A DNA stretch of 64,000 nucleotides. It comes from Parabacteroides sp. FAFU027. Lineage in GTDB: Bacteria; Bacteroidota; Bacteroidia; Bacteroidales; UBA7332. The notes under the pieces were generated by a model. That model worked only from the letters and a program-made list of their open reading frames with translations, was not told the origin of the DNA and did not search any database. The position numbers and the translations under genes were made by a program. Shown here piece by piece: positions 26,329 through 35,955 of this stretch. Location: assembly GCF_022808675.1 (NCBI RefSeq), contig NZ_JAKZKV010000002.1:434001-498000 (forward strand), read 5' to 3'. The first letter of the stretch is position 1, and the number at the start of each line of letters is the position of its first letter.

Positions 26329-26907
26329 TTACTGACTGCTTCCGCTGACGGGAGATTGGACCATCCCTCTCCCAACAACAGGTCTGAACTGATACTCCCA
26401 CTTGGAAGAAGGATACTTTTTGAAGAATGTCTTCCACAAGACAATTCCGGCTGTTGTGACCAGTACTCCCGCAAAAGCCAGTCCACCACCCAGTATGACA
26501 GCCAATGCTTTTATAAACCCTTCCATATCAGCCCAATCCCCTGTAAGGCCTAATCCGGCAATTACAACATACAGGCCAAAAATGGTGAGACTTCCACCAC
26601 CGGCAGTTAGTACTCCTCCCGACATTTTCGTAAGCAGCGGTCGAACTTTAATAGCTGAAATCTCTTTGATCCCCAATGTATCTTTACCTACAACCAAAAG
26701 GCTTATCCCGTCAATTGAATCGGTGTAAACGGATATTTTACCTGCATGCGTTTTCCCTCCATTATCAATGACTTTGACCTTTTTTCCTTCAGGTATAATT
26801 ACAATCTTGTCGTGGGTTTTGCTTTTCAATACGAGTTGGTTATTCTGGCCGAAACAAATCACAATCAGGCCAAATGTGGCTATCAGAAATAGTAGAATCG
26901 TTTTCAT
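26329..26907 (-). CDS. Hypothetical small membrane protein
   Basis: The ATG at 26907 gives a signal or anchor sequence MKTILLFLIATFGLIVICFG; the longer frame upstream has an implausible leader. The 192-residue product has an extracytoplasmic beta-rich segment (about 22-105, with VIIPEGKKVKVIDNGGKTHAGK) followed by two glycine-rich hydrophobic helices (about 112-135 and 146-170) and a basic tail ending PVVGRGMVQSPVSG. The first part resembles short SH3-like or bacterial ligand-binding modules found in uncharacterised Bacteroidota membrane proteins. I do not recognise a family. It stands alone, with a 570-bp gap upstream that contains helically phased CACAGT repeats. Confidence 0.6.
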   Translation of the reverse strand: MKTILLFLIATFGLIVICFGQNNQLVLKSKTHDKIVIIPEGKKVKVIDNGGKTHAGKISVYTDSIDGISLLVVGKDTLGIKEISAIKVRPLLTKMSGGVLTAGGGSLTIFGLYVVIAGLGLTGDWADMEGFIKALAVILGGGLAFAGVLVTTAGIVLWKTFFKKYPSSKWEYQFRPVVGRGMVQSPVSGSSQ

Positions 26908-27142
26908 GGCGGCGATGATTAAGATTGTAAGACATAAACTGAAAAAACTCCTTACCCCTTTACCTGAATAACAAATCTGGAAATACAATGGTTGTTATCC
27001 GGGATTCATTAAGCCCCAAAATTCGCATTCATTCCAACATTACAGAGTTAAAGCCACATGTATTGCTGTGCTTACAGATCCCCTTTAGTCCTGGTCATAA
27101 TATATCATTAACCTACAATAAGCATACTATAAAGTAAGATAT

Positions 27143-27192
27143 CACAGTAATGTCACAGTACTATCACAGTGGTAACACAGTATTATTACAGT
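27143..27192 (+). repeat. Five hexamers at exact 11-bp spacing
   Basis: CACAGT starts at 27143, 27154, 27165 and 27176, and TACAGT at 27187, each 11 bp apart, so all lie on one face of the helix. The intervening 5-mers differ. The surrounding gap, 26908-27430, shows no gene; the repeats are about 240 bp upstream of the small membrane protein gene. Confidence 0.8.
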
Positions 27193-27430
27193 TTTATATA
27201 AGACTGTATTATCTATGTAACAACACTATATCTCCAGCACAAAAGCAATATCTGAATTATGCTTAAGCATAAAGGTGACTATCTTAATGATATATCAACG
27301 CCCGGGATAATGACTGAGAATGAGATTAGGTTACGATGAAACTATGCGGAGAGAGAAGCGGAAATGCAATGAGAGAAGTTAACATAAATAGTTGCGCTAC
27401 TGTACGTATGGAGTTTGCCCAAAAACAAAA

Positions 27431-27465
27431 AAGCGCCCAACTATCTAGAAGATAACTAGGCGCTT
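27431..27465 (-). terminator. Terminator of the tRNA gene
   Basis: AAGCGCC and GGCGCTT pair with an inner TATCT/AGATA stem, and the minus strand continues with six T residues and a second T-rich run. It begins 15 bp after the tRNA 3' end. Confidence 0.75.
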
Positions 27466-27479
27466 ACGCTTTCAAATTG

Positions 27480-27553
27480 TGGTCCCACTTGGGCTTGAAC
27501 CAAGGACCCCCTGATTATGAGTCAGATGCTCTGACCAACTGAGCTATAGGACC
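27480..27553 (-). tRNA. tRNA with CAT anticodon (elongator Met or Ile2)
   Basis: The minus strand folds as a cloverleaf: acceptor stem GGTCCTA pairing with the end AGTGGGACC in part, D arm AGCTCAGTTGGTCAGAGC, anticodon stem CTGAC with loop carrying CAT, and T arm with GGTTCAAGCC. CCA is not encoded. A CAT anticodon reads Met, or AUA if the first base is modified to lysidine; the initiator type is unlikely because the acceptor starts with a paired G. A good promoter lies just upstream. Confidence 0.9.
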
Positions 27554-27583
27554 GATTCAAAGGAAAATCCTTCGAAAGTGATG

Positions 27584-27614
27584 CAAATGTAATGCAAAGA
27601 ATTTAATCTACAAA
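27584..27614 (-). promoter_or_regulatory. Bacteroidota-type promoter of the tRNA gene
   Basis: On the minus strand TTTG (27614-27611) and TACATTTG (27591-27584) are separated by 19 bp, the consensus -33/-7 arrangement. It ends about 30 bp before the tRNA. Confidence 0.75.
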
Positions 27615-27647
27615 ACGGTTTTTGCTTTTCCGTGACAAAAAAACGGA

Positions 27648-29186
27648 CTATCCAGCCCAGCCTTCACGGTCAAGATTCCGGTAGTTAATCGCCTCTCCCA
27701 CGTGATGTGATAAAACCTTCTCGCTACCTTCCAGATCGGCAATAGTACGCGATACCTTCAGGATGCGGTCGTAAGCACGGGCCGAAAGATTGAGGCGGTT
27801 CATCGCATTCTTGAGCAGAGCCATACCGGCTTCGTCGGGCAACGCATAGGTATTCAGCAGCTTGGCACTCATTTGTGCATTGCAATAGACTCCTTCAGTC
27901 TCTGCAAATCGCTCTTCCTGTATCTTCCGGGCGTTGATTACCCTTTCCCGGATGTGTTCGCTTGGCTCAGCCGGACGACTGTCGGATATTTTCTCAAAGG
28001 GAACAGGAACTATTTCGATGTGAATATCAATGCGGTCGAGCAGCGGCCCGGAGATGCGATTCAGATACTTCTGCACCATCCCCTGCCCACAGACACATTC
28101 CTTCTCCGGATGGTTGTAGTATCCACAGGGACAGGGATTCATTGAGGCAATCAGCATGACGCTGGCGGGATATTCCACTGCAAAACGGGCTCGCGAAATG
28201 CTGATCTTCCGGTCTTCCAGCGGTTGGCGCATCACCTCCAGCACCTGCCTGTTGAACTCAGGAAGCTCGTCCAGGAAGAGCACTCCGTTATGTGCCAACG
28301 AAATCTCTCCCGGTTGGGGAAATGAACCTCCACCCACAAGAGCGGCACTTGATATCGTATGGTGGGGTGAACGGAAGGGACGTTGCGAAAGCAAAGATGT
28401 ATTCTTGGCAATCTTGCCCGCCACGGAGTGTATCTTGGTAGTTTCCAGCGCCTCCTGTAAGGTTAGCGGTGGAAGGATCGAGGGAAAACGTTTAGCCATC
28501 ATGGACTTTCCCGCCCCGGGAGGTCCGACCATAATTAAATTATGCCCACCCGCTGCAGCCACCTCCAGAGCACGTTTAACACTCTCCTGCCCTTTTACGT
28601 CTTCGAAGTCAAGGTCGAATTTCGCCTGGCTGTTGTAGAAATCTTCCCGGGTATTGACTTCAGTAGGCTCCAGTTCCCGATCACCATTGATAAATTCAAT
28701 CACTTCGCGGATATTCTCTACGCCATAGACCTTGAGGTTATTGACCACAGCAGCTTCACGGGCATTTTGTTTGGGAACAATGAGACCTTCAAACTTGTCT
28801 TCACGGGCCTTGATAGCAATAGGCAAAGCTCCTTTGATGGGTTGAAGTGTACCGTCGAGCGAAAGTTCACCCATCATCATGTAGGATTCCAACTTTTCGG
28901 AAGAGATACTACCACCTCCTGCCAGAATCCCAATGGCAATGGGTAAATCATAAGCCGAGCCCTCCTTGCGGATATCTGCCGGAGCCATATTCACCACGAC
29001 CTGCTGCGACGGAAACTTAAAGCCATTGAAACGAAGCGCCGAAACAATGCGTTCATGGCTCTCCTTTACGGCATTATCGGGCAATCCCACGAGAAAGAAT
29101 TTGATTCCCTGCGAACAATTGACCTCTATGGTGACTACCAGGGCATTGACGCCCTGAACGGCGGCGGCATACGTTTTGACAAGCAT
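27648..29186 (-). CDS. comM: YifB/ComM-family Mg-chelatase-like AAA+ ATPase
   Basis: The 512-residue product has the ChlI-like N-terminal fold of this family (VEVNCSQGIKFFLVGLPDNA, then SAYDLPIAIGILAGGG). The AAA+ core has Walker A GPPGAGKSMMAKR near 218-225 and Walker B GVLFLDELPEF near 300, then the signature SMNPCPCGYY and a Mg-chelatase C-terminal domain with LSARAYDRILKVSRTIADLEG. ComM is a hexameric helicase that promotes branch migration when transformed DNA is integrated. The length matches the family (about 500-515). The zinc-binding-like cysteines near PCPCGYYNHPEKECVCG are intact. It is a single gene between the tRNA and the SulP transporter. Confidence 0.93.
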   Translation of the reverse strand: MLVKTYAAAVQGVNALVVTIEVNCSQGIKFFLVGLPDNAVKESHERIVSALRFNGFKFPSQQVVVNMAPADIRKEGSAYDLPIAIGILAGGGSISSEKLESYMMMGELSLDGTLQPIKGALPIAIKAREDKFEGLIVPKQNAREAAVVNNLKVYGVENIREVIEFINGDRELEPTEVNTREDFYNSQAKFDLDFEDVKGQESVKRALEVAAAGGHNLIMVGPPGAGKSMMAKRFPSILPPLTLQEALETTKIHSVAGKIAKNTSLLSQRPFRSPHHTISSAALVGGGSFPQPGEISLAHNGVLFLDELPEFNRQVLEVMRQPLEDRKISISRARFAVEYPASVMLIASMNPCPCGYYNHPEKECVCGQGMVQKYLNRISGPLLDRIDIHIEIVPVPFEKISDSRPAEPSEHIRERVINARKIQEERFAETEGVYCNAQMSAKLLNTYALPDEAGMALLKNAMNRLNLSARAYDRILKVSRTIADLEGSEKVLSHHVGEAINYRNLDREGWAG

Positions 29187-29273
29187 ATCGGCAGATTTTT
29201 ACGGTTACATTTACAAACTTATTAATTTATCCAAAACAACAATGCATTTTCCTTTAAAAAGAGAAATAAAAAA

Positions 29274-29297
29274 GAGCCACAGAAAAATCTGCGGCTC
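29274..29297 (-). terminator. Terminator of the SulP gene
   Basis: GAGCCGCAG and CTGTGGCTC pair on the minus strand (one G-T) around a 6-nt loop, followed by TTTTTTATTT. It starts 22 bp after the stop codon. Confidence 0.8.
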
Positions 29298-29319
29298 CCG
29301 GATATCTGGATAACAATGA

Positions 29320-31014
29320 TTATTTTTTCGCTACAAGCTCTTCGGCTCTGGAAATGGCCACCTGAATACTGGGGCATATATTCTCATCCCCAATCATTTG
29401 CGCCACATCCGATTTTTCAAGGACAGCCCTTACGCGCTCGTTTACACCGGAAAGGATGATTTTAATATGCTCCTTTTTCGAGTTTTTAATCAGGATTTCC
29501 AGGTTGTGAAGTCCGGTAGAATCAATAAACGGCACCTTACGCATCCGGATAATCCGGGCTTTGGGCTTATCGCCGATTACCATCATTTGCTCGTCGAATT
29601 TATTGGCCACACCGAAGAAGAACGGTCCGTCAATTTCATATACCTCAACGCCAGCCGGAATGGTCAGATTTTCAGCCGCTGCGGTAGGAAAATGAGTATC
29701 AGAGAGTTTGATTTCATCAGTCAATACCGAAATAGAACTGGTCTCTGAAACCCGGCGCACAAACATGATAATCGCGAGAATCAGACCCACCTCAATGGCA
29801 ATAGTCAGGTCAAAAATCACCGTCAGGAAGAAGGTGGTCAACAGTACAGAAATATCGGATTTGGTGGTCTTGAGCAGGGAACGGAAGGTACGCCATTCAC
29901 TCATATTATAAGAGACGATCACCAGGATACCGGCCAGACATGCCATAGGGATATGTTTGGACAGATTTCCCAGGAAGAGCAGAATCAGCAACAGAATCAC
30001 GGCATGAATAATACCAGAAACCGGCGTTTTACCGCCATTATTGATGTTGGTCATCGTGCGGGCAATAGCACCGGTTGCAGGAATACCTCCGAAAAACGGC
30101 ACAATCACATTGGCAACTCCCTGACCTATCAACTCGGTATTGGAATCATGTTTCTCGCCGGTCACACCGTCGGCAACTGTTGCTGAAAGCAGTGACTCAA
30201 TAGCCCCCAGCATGGCAATGGTAAAGGCCGCCGACATCAGCAGGTTGATTTTATCAAAAGAGAGACCGATGCCCTGCGGTTCGGGAATCTGAGCCTTTAT
30301 CTGGAAACGGTCACCGATGGTTTCGATGCCGGTGACTCCGAATTTATTTTTCAAGAAATAGGCAACAACGGTCAACAGAATAATCGCAACCAACGAACCC
30401 GGAATCTTGGGGGAAATCTTAGGGGTAAGAATAATAATCAGAATAGTTAGAATGCTAATCCCGAGCGCCCAGAGACTGGTCGTATCGAAACATCCGGCAT
30501 AGGCAATCCACTTTTCAATAAATGAACCCGGCACATGCGCCATTTGCAATCCGAAAAGGTCTTTAATCTGGGTGGTGAAGATGGTAAGTGCGATACCGGA
30601 GGTGAATCCGACAATGATGGGATAAGGTATAAAGCGAATGATGGTCCCGATTTTGAAAACGCCCATCAGGATAAGCATTACTCCGGCCATAAAGGTGGCA
30701 ATAGCTAATCCCTGAATACCGAACTTCTCGACAATACCGTAAACAATTACGATAAAGGCGCCGGTGGGACCGCTGACCTGTACTTTACTTCCCCCAAAGG
30801 CCGAAACCAGGAACCCGGCCAGGATCGCCGTTATGATTCCCTTTTCAGGGGTTACTCCGGATGCAATACCGAAAGCGATAGCCAGGGGCAAAGCAACAAT
30901 ACCTACAATTATACCGGACATCAAGTCTTTGAAGAACAGCTCTCTGCTGTAGTTTTTCAGGCTTTCGATGATTACCGGTTGGAATGAAATTTCTTTAAGT
31001 CTTCTCATAATCAT
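29320..31014 (-). CDS. SulP-family anion transporter with STAS domain
   Basis: The product is about 564 residues from the ATG at 31014 (one at 31008 is equally possible). It begins with a short cytoplasmic tail and about 10-12 membrane helices. The SulP signature appears in GIIVGIVALPLAIAFGIASG near 35-55, with QVSGPTGAFIVIVYGIV near 80-100. A cytoplasmic STAS domain forms the last 110 residues, with the conserved FIDSTG near residue 496 in the position of the anti-sigma-antagonist serine. These proteins move sulfate, bicarbonate or dicarboxylates, usually with a cation. No carbonic anhydrase or sulfur gene is adjacent, so the substrate cannot be decided. Confidence 0.92.
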   Translation of the reverse strand: MIMRRLKEISFQPVIIESLKNYSRELFFKDLMSGIIVGIVALPLAIAFGIASGVTPEKGIITAILAGFLVSAFGGSKVQVSGPTGAFIVIVYGIVEKFGIQGLAIATFMAGVMLILMGVFKIGTIIRFIPYPIIVGFTSGIALTIFTTQIKDLFGLQMAHVPGSFIEKWIAYAGCFDTTSLWALGISILTILIIILTPKISPKIPGSLVAIILLTVVAYFLKNKFGVTGIETIGDRFQIKAQIPEPQGIGLSFDKINLLMSAAFTIAMLGAIESLLSATVADGVTGEKHDSNTELIGQGVANVIVPFFGGIPATGAIARTMTNINNGGKTPVSGIIHAVILLLILLFLGNLSKHIPMACLAGILVIVSYNMSEWRTFRSLLKTTKSDISVLLTTFFLTVIFDLTIAIEVGLILAIIMFVRRVSETSSISVLTDEIKLSDTHFPTAAAENLTIPAGVEVYEIDGPFFFGVANKFDEQMMVIGDKPKARIIRMRKVPFIDSTGLHNLEILIKNSKKEHIKIILSGVNERVRAVLEKSDVAQMIGDENICPSIQVAISRAEELVAKK

Positions 31015-31027
31015 CAAAAATTTGCCG

Positions 31028-31035
31028 CAAAAGTA
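31028..31035 (-). promoter_or_regulatory. Candidate -7 box of the SulP gene
   Basis: TACTTTTG on the minus strand, 14 bp upstream of the chosen start, fits TAnnTTTG. Such a short distance implies a very short leader. Confidence 0.4.
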
Positions 31036-31267
31036 CGAATAAACAGTTTACCTCTAAAGAGTTAGCTATGATTATCTGTTTAATTGGAATTCTGTCGCCG
31101 GATATCTCAACTGATTTCTAAATAAACACAATACTGAACTATTTACAAACCAATGAAATAAGCCTATTTTATAAGTTATCAGACACCCAATGTTAATGAT
31201 TCATAAAAATACAATGACTTCGTATAATCTGTAACAGGACTGTAATATAAATACAATCATAATGGTT

Positions 31268-31275
31268 TATATTTG
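31268..31275 (+). promoter_or_regulatory. Candidate -7 box of the first DUF2271-like gene
   Basis: TATATTTG, in the context TTTATATTTGCATT, fits TAnnTTTG and would give a leader of about 90 nt. The same box recurs before other genes at 42514, 44223 and 56553. The remainder of 31036-31373 shows nothing else. Confidence 0.45.
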
Positions 31276-31373
31276 CATTATACCACTAAACTTGTAGCAT
31301 ATCTTGCAACGAGGCTTATTCATCTATTTAGACTTGACTTTCAGAATAAAATAACCCCATAAATCGAAGACCT

Positions 31374-32195
31374 ATGAAAACTAAAATTAGCTTTAAACAA
31401 AAACTAACAGCAATAGCCATTGGATCCTTATTCTCCTTATCAGCTATAGCTCAAACAGTGACTTTTAACGTAACAACGGTTTCTCCAAGCGGAAGCAGCT
31501 CGACTCCAAATGTTTTTGCCTGCTGGATTACCGATGCCAATGGAACATTTGTCAAAACCATCAACCGACAAGCTGCAACCCGTATCTCTTACCTTTCCAA
31601 ATGGATTACGTCAACACCAACCAAGAATGTCACAGACGCAACCACCGGAGCTACAATGAGCATTCACAATGCCTTATATACCAACGGGACAAATACGACA
31701 TCAACGGGGGCCGTTGTTCGCAAACCCTTTGTCTGGAATTGTAAAAACGTATCCGGAACAGTCGTTGCAGATGGAACCTACTACGTCAATGTGGAATTTG
31801 CAGAAGAGGCTTCTGGCGAGAAATACGCACAATATGTTTTCACGAAAGGAACAACGTCACAGAATCTGACTTACACCAATGTAAGCTCATATTTTACCAA
31901 TGCAACCTTACAATATGCCCCACTTTCCTCCGGTGTAGAACTTGTACAAAACGATCTCAACCTACAGGTGAGCTATCTGAAATCCAGCCAGCAGATTCAG
32001 GTAAAGCTGGACAATACGAACAACGATAATCTGTATGTTTCGCTGTATAACAGCAGGGGGGCTCTGATTTTCAAAAAAGCAATCACTAACGTAAACAGTA
32101 CATTTAGCGCTGCGGGATTTCCCAATGGCGTTTACTTTGTGAAAGTCTCAGATGCGACAGGTACTTCAGCGACCAATAAAATACTTGTCTATTAA
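31374..32195 (+). CDS. DUF2271-like secreted protein with flavinylation-type motif and T9SS tail (1 of 3)
   Basis: The 273-residue product has a signal peptide ending AIAQ (residue 27). A DUF2271-like domain follows (about 28-170) with FACWITDANGTFVKTI, ISYLSKW, DATTGAT (88-94) and DGTYYVNVEFAE. The motif D-x-x-T-G-A-T-x-S is the pattern in which ApbE attaches FMN to the last Thr of NqrC and RnfG, so Thr94 may carry covalent FMN. This is inferred. The last 75 residues form a T9SS type A sorting domain (VSLYNSRGALIFKK, NGVYFVKVSDAT), predicting export to the surface. It has its own terminator and precedes the cytochrome cluster by 240 bp. Two paralogues follow that cluster. Confidence 0.8.
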   Translation: MKTKISFKQKLTAIAIGSLFSLSAIAQTVTFNVTTVSPSGSSSTPNVFACWITDANGTFVKTINRQAATRISYLSKWITSTPTKNVTDATTGATMSIHNALYTNGTNTTSTGAVVRKPFVWNCKNVSGTVVADGTYYVNVEFAEEASGEKYAQYVFTKGTTSQNLTYTNVSSYFTNATLQYAPLSSGVELVQNDLNLQVSYLKSSQQIQVKLDNTNNDNLYVSLYNSRGALIFKKAITNVNSTFSAAGFPNGVYFVKVSDATGTSATNKILVY

Positions 32196-32227
32196 TCCGT
32201 TTAGATAAAAAACAACTTCCAGAATTC

Positions 32228-32260
32228 AAACCTAACAGGTTTTAAAAACCTGTTAGGTTT
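32228..32260 (+). terminator. Terminator of the first DUF2271-like gene
   Basis: AAACCTAACAGGTTTT and its complement meet almost without a loop 32 bp after the stop codon, and ATTTT follows. The stem reads the same in both directions, so it could act on either strand. Positions 32261-32433 show no gene. Confidence 0.8.
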
Positions 32261-32433
32261 ATTTTGAGCCACACACTGCATTTCATTTATAAATAAGGAC
32301 AGTTTGCTCTAAAAACAGCATATCGAATATATTTATATTGCTACTTTTACGTTTTACTTCTCACAGTGCTTTTTACTACCATTTAGGTAGGGAAAAAGCT
32401 ATTTAAAACGGAAATAAAACGTACACCTCCTCT

Positions 32434-35400
32434 ATGAAGAAACTCATCCATATCCTGACCTCCATTCGGGCCAGCATCGTAATGATGGTCATTTTTGCTG
32501 TAGCCATCGGCTATGCCACATTTGTCGAAAACAGTCAGGGCACGCCAACTGCCCGTTCGATGGTTTACAATGCCTTATGGGTAGAAGTTCTGCTTACGCT
32601 ACTGACTATCAATATGGTGATCGTTATCCACCGTACGAAACTGATTCCTAAAAAGAAATGGGGCGTATTGCTTTTCCATGTCGCTTTTATCTGCATTCTG
32701 GCCGGTGCAGCTATCACCCGGTTCTTCGGTTATGAAGGTATCATGCACATCCGCCAGGGAGAGACCAGCAATACCATTGCCACTGACAAGACCGTCGTGA
32801 CCATTAAGGCGGAATATAACGGGCAAAAGGCGGAGAAAAGCACCGAAGTGGATTTCGGAGAGACGAAAGACAACACCTTTAATGAATCGCTACAGGTAGG
32901 TGGAAAAAGCATTGAGGTGGAAAATACCCTCTTTGTGCCCAATGCCCGGGAGATGATAGAGGCAGATACTCAGGGCGAGCCGGCTGTATCGCTCTTTATC
33001 ATGAGTGGCGCCGAGCAAAGTATGGATGTGACGCTTTTCGGCAATGAGAAAAACGACATCGGCGGAGTAACCTTCGGATTTGAAGGCAAGGATTCGGCAG
33101 ATGTGTTATTTTCCACAAAAGACAATGTGCTCTATTTCAAGTCGAAAGAGACGATTACCAAGACTGGAACCATGGCTTCCGGTATGATTGACCGCAAGAA
33201 TGCTGTGCCGGTAACTCCGGGAGAATTGTGTCAGGGTGAAGAAAACACAGTTTATCGGGTAGGTAAAATTGTCTTTATGATCAAAGGATTTATGCCGAAA
33301 GCGGCCAAAACATTGACCCAGGCCTCTGCTTCGGAAGGAGAGATGAATATGGACGTTGATGCCCTGACTCTCGCGGTCAAAGAGGGTAACAGCACAAAGA
33401 AAATCAATGTTTTCAAGGATGAGAGTGACAAACCGATCTCTTCAAGCTGTCTGATTAACGGGGTAAAAGTGAGTGTATCTTATGGCAAAATGTCCCGCAT
33501 ATTGCCATTTAGTCTTACACTCAGGGCTTTTCAGCTTGACCGCTATCCGGGTTCCATGAGCCCCTCCTCCTACGCCAGCGAAATTACGCTGAAAGATACC
33601 GAACGCAAGAGTGTGCGTCCTTACCGTATTTTTATGAATAATATATTGAATTACAGAGGATACCGCTTCTTCCAGTCTTCTTACGATGAAGACGAACAGG
33701 GGACCATTCTGTCCGTCAACCACGACTATTGGGGAACGTTCGTGACCTACATCGGGTACCTCATGTTGGTGATTGGAATGGGTATGACGCTTTTCAACAA
33801 ACGGAGCCGCTTTCAGAAGCTAATCCGGATGGCTGACGAGCTGCAACAGAAGCGCAAAGTGATTACGATCCTTGCTCTATTGATAACCGTCTCAACATTT
33901 GCTGCAAATAATTCATCTGTTTCAAAAGCGGAGCACCTGAAAGCATTCAGCCGTTTGCTCGTTCAGGACGGAGCAGAGGGTAGGATTGAACCCATCAGCA
34001 CCTACTCATCGGACATTTTACGCAAAATCTACAAGAAAAACGCGTATAAAGGACAAAGCCCCGAAGAGGTTTTGCTGGGTATGATTACAAACCCTAAAGA
34101 CTGGAAAAAAGAACCCATCATCAAGGTCAATCACGACCAGTTGGCCAAAGAGTTGGGAGCCAAAGATGGGCATATCTCCTATAATCAGCTTTTTGACACC
34201 AAAACCGGAAGCTACAAACTGAGCGGTATCGTCGATAAGGCTTATATCAAAGACCAATCGAAACGCAACACCTACGAAAAAGAGGTGGTCTATCTGGACG
34301 AGCGATTCAACATTTGCAGCCAGATATTTGACGGTTCGCTGCTTGCCCTTTTCCCGGAAAAGAGTGCTACGAATGGAAAATGGAGTGCCGCCAAACAGAC
34401 CGGAATGACCACTTCAGGTTCTGCAAACGGATGTCCCTATTGTGCCAAAAACAAAACCAGTCACGCCGGCACGGGCTCTGACAACGGCATGAAAATGCCT
34501 CCCGCAGATGAAGACATACCATCTGACGCTTCCTCCGAAACTGATGGTGGTATGAATCCTCACATTGGTATGGGCAATATGTCTATGCCAGACCCCTCTA
34601 TGGGAGCATGTACCCGCAATCAAAAAACACCAATGTCAATGTTTGCAAGCCCAACAGCTCCGGCTCCTGAGAATTCTCCGGAAGGACTGTTGGGAACTTA
34701 CATAAAAGCCGTAAATGGAGCTGCAAAATCCGGAAACTGGAGGGCAGCTTCAGATGCTTTAGCTAAAATAGAGAAGTATCAGCAGCAAAACAGCAGTATC
34801 ACATTGCCATCAGCTGCACAGGTGAAAACGGAGATTCTCTACAACGAATGGGATCTCTTTAACAACCTGGCCTATATCTATTTTACAGTCGGTGCCATCC
34901 TGCTCGGACTTCACCTGCTCAATATCTTCAAATACAGAAAAGGAGTTCAAAAGGTCCTTGACTTTTCCTACTACCCGTTGGTCGCGCTTTTTGTCGTCTA
35001 TACTGCGGGAATGGGATTGCGCTGGTACATCTCAGGTCACGCCCCGTGGAGTAATGGCTACGAAAGTATGCTTTTTGTAGGTTGGGCGGCAAGCTTATCC
35101 GGGCTGCTCTTTGCCCGCAAATCACCGATGGCCTTCTCCGTTACGGCATTGCTCTCAGCGACGGCTCTGATTGTAGCTGCCATGAGCTGGATGAACCCTG
35201 AAATCACAAATCTCGTACCGGTTTTGAAATCTTACTGGCTGGTGGTTCACGTAGCAGTTATCACCTCAAGTTACGGCTTCTTTGCGATGGCGATGTTATT
35301 AGGTCTGGTGAATATGATTCTGATGATTGCAAAAAAAGAAAACAATCAGGAAAGGTTGAATGACAATATCAAAGAACTTAGTTACATCATTGAAATGGCA

Positions 35401-35817
35401 ATGATTATCGGACTATTTCTGCTGACTATCGGCAACTTCCTGGGCGCCGTCTGGGCCAACGAATCATGGGGACGTTACTGGGGCTGGGATGCCAAGGAGA
35501 CCTGGGCACTGGTCAGCATCCTGGTATATGCGGTCATTCTGCATGTACGCATGATTCCGGGAGGAAATCATCCCTATATTTTGAGCGCTTTGTCCGTTAT
35601 CGGATTCGGCACCGTTATTATGACTTTCCTTGGGGTGAACTATTACCTCTCCGGCATGCACTCTTATGGAAAGGGTACTCCACCGCCCATGCCCGATGCG
35701 TTATTCATCTTTGCACTGGCGGTCATTGCCATTATCGTACTGGCATTTATGGCGGAAAGGAAGAATAATTTTCTCTTTGCCAGCAGACCCGTTAACGATA
35801 AAGAAATCAAGGAATAA
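32434..35817 (+). CDS. CcsBA-type cytochrome c synthase (ResB-CcsA fusion) with Met/Cys-rich insert
   Basis: The 1127-residue product joins a ResB/CcsB part (about 1-460, membrane helices near 15, 50, 80 and 440) to a CcsA part (about 800-1110). The CcsA part has the tryptophan-rich haem-binding signature WGRYWGWDAKETWA near 1011. System II synthases of this type carry haem across the membrane and attach it to CXXCH motifs, which fits the 32 such motifs encoded downstream. Between the halves is a periplasmic linker (about 480-790). At about 662-745 it contains CPYC, several G-M-x-M and M-S-M-P repeats, His and two further Cys, an unusual low-complexity block that could bind copper or haem. 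This linker feature is seen directly; its role is unknown. First gene of the six-gene cluster. Confidence 0.93.
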   Translation: MKKLIHILTSIRASIVMMVIFAVAIGYATFVENSQGTPTARSMVYNALWVEVLLTLLTINMVIVIHRTKLIPKKKWGVLLFHVAFICILAGAAITRFFGYEGIMHIRQGETSNTIATDKTVVTIKAEYNGQKAEKSTEVDFGETKDNTFNESLQVGGKSIEVENTLFVPNAREMIEADTQGEPAVSLFIMSGAEQSMDVTLFGNEKNDIGGVTFGFEGKDSADVLFSTKDNVLYFKSKETITKTGTMASGMIDRKNAVPVTPGELCQGEENTVYRVGKIVFMIKGFMPKAAKTLTQASASEGEMNMDVDALTLAVKEGNSTKKINVFKDESDKPISSSCLINGVKVSVSYGKMSRILPFSLTLRAFQLDRYPGSMSPSSYASEITLKDTERKSVRPYRIFMNNILNYRGYRFFQSSYDEDEQGTILSVNHDYWGTFVTYIGYLMLVIGMGMTLFNKRSRFQKLIRMADELQQKRKVITILALLITVSTFAANNSSVSKAEHLKAFSRLLVQDGAEGRIEPISTYSSDILRKIYKKNAYKGQSPEEVLLGMITNPKDWKKEPIIKVNHDQLAKELGAKDGHISYNQLFDTKTGSYKLSGIVDKAYIKDQSKRNTYEKEVVYLDERFNICSQIFDGSLLALFPEKSATNGKWSAAKQTGMTTSGSANGCPYCAKNKTSHAGTGSDNGMKMPPADEDIPSDASSETDGGMNPHIGMGNMSMPDPSMGACTRNQKTPMSMFASPTAPAPENSPEGLLGTYIKAVNGAAKSGNWRAASDALAKIEKYQQQNSSITLPSAAQVKTEILYNEWDLFNNLAYIYFTVGAILLGLHLLNIFKYRKGVQKVLDFSYYPLVALFVVYTAGMGLRWYISGHAPWSNGYESMLFVGWAASLSGLLFARKSPMAFSVTALLSATALIVAAMSWMNPEITNLVPVLKSYWLVVHVAVITSSYGFFAMAMLLGLVNMILMIAKKENNQERLNDNIKELSYIIEMAMIIGLFLLTIGNFLGAVWANESWGRYWGWDAKETWALVSILVYAVILHVRMIPGGNHPYILSALSVIGFGTVIMTFLGVNYYLSGMHSYGKGTPPPMPDALFIFALAVIAIIVLAFMAERKNNFLFASRPVNDKEIKE

Positions 35818-35955
35818 ACTCCCTGAAACAGCCACAGATTATAAATCTCAAACATTTTGGAGCATTTGCATCTATCATGATTAATGTTTTTATAAATTTG
35901 TTGGGGCATTTCAGGATTCTCCTTACAAGTTTGGACATCAAAACTTTCTTACAGC

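Noticed and set aside
27480-27553. Initiator tRNA-Met
   Set aside because: The first acceptor base pair is a normal G-C and the anticodon stem lacks three consecutive G-C pairs, so an elongator or Ile2 tRNA is more likely.
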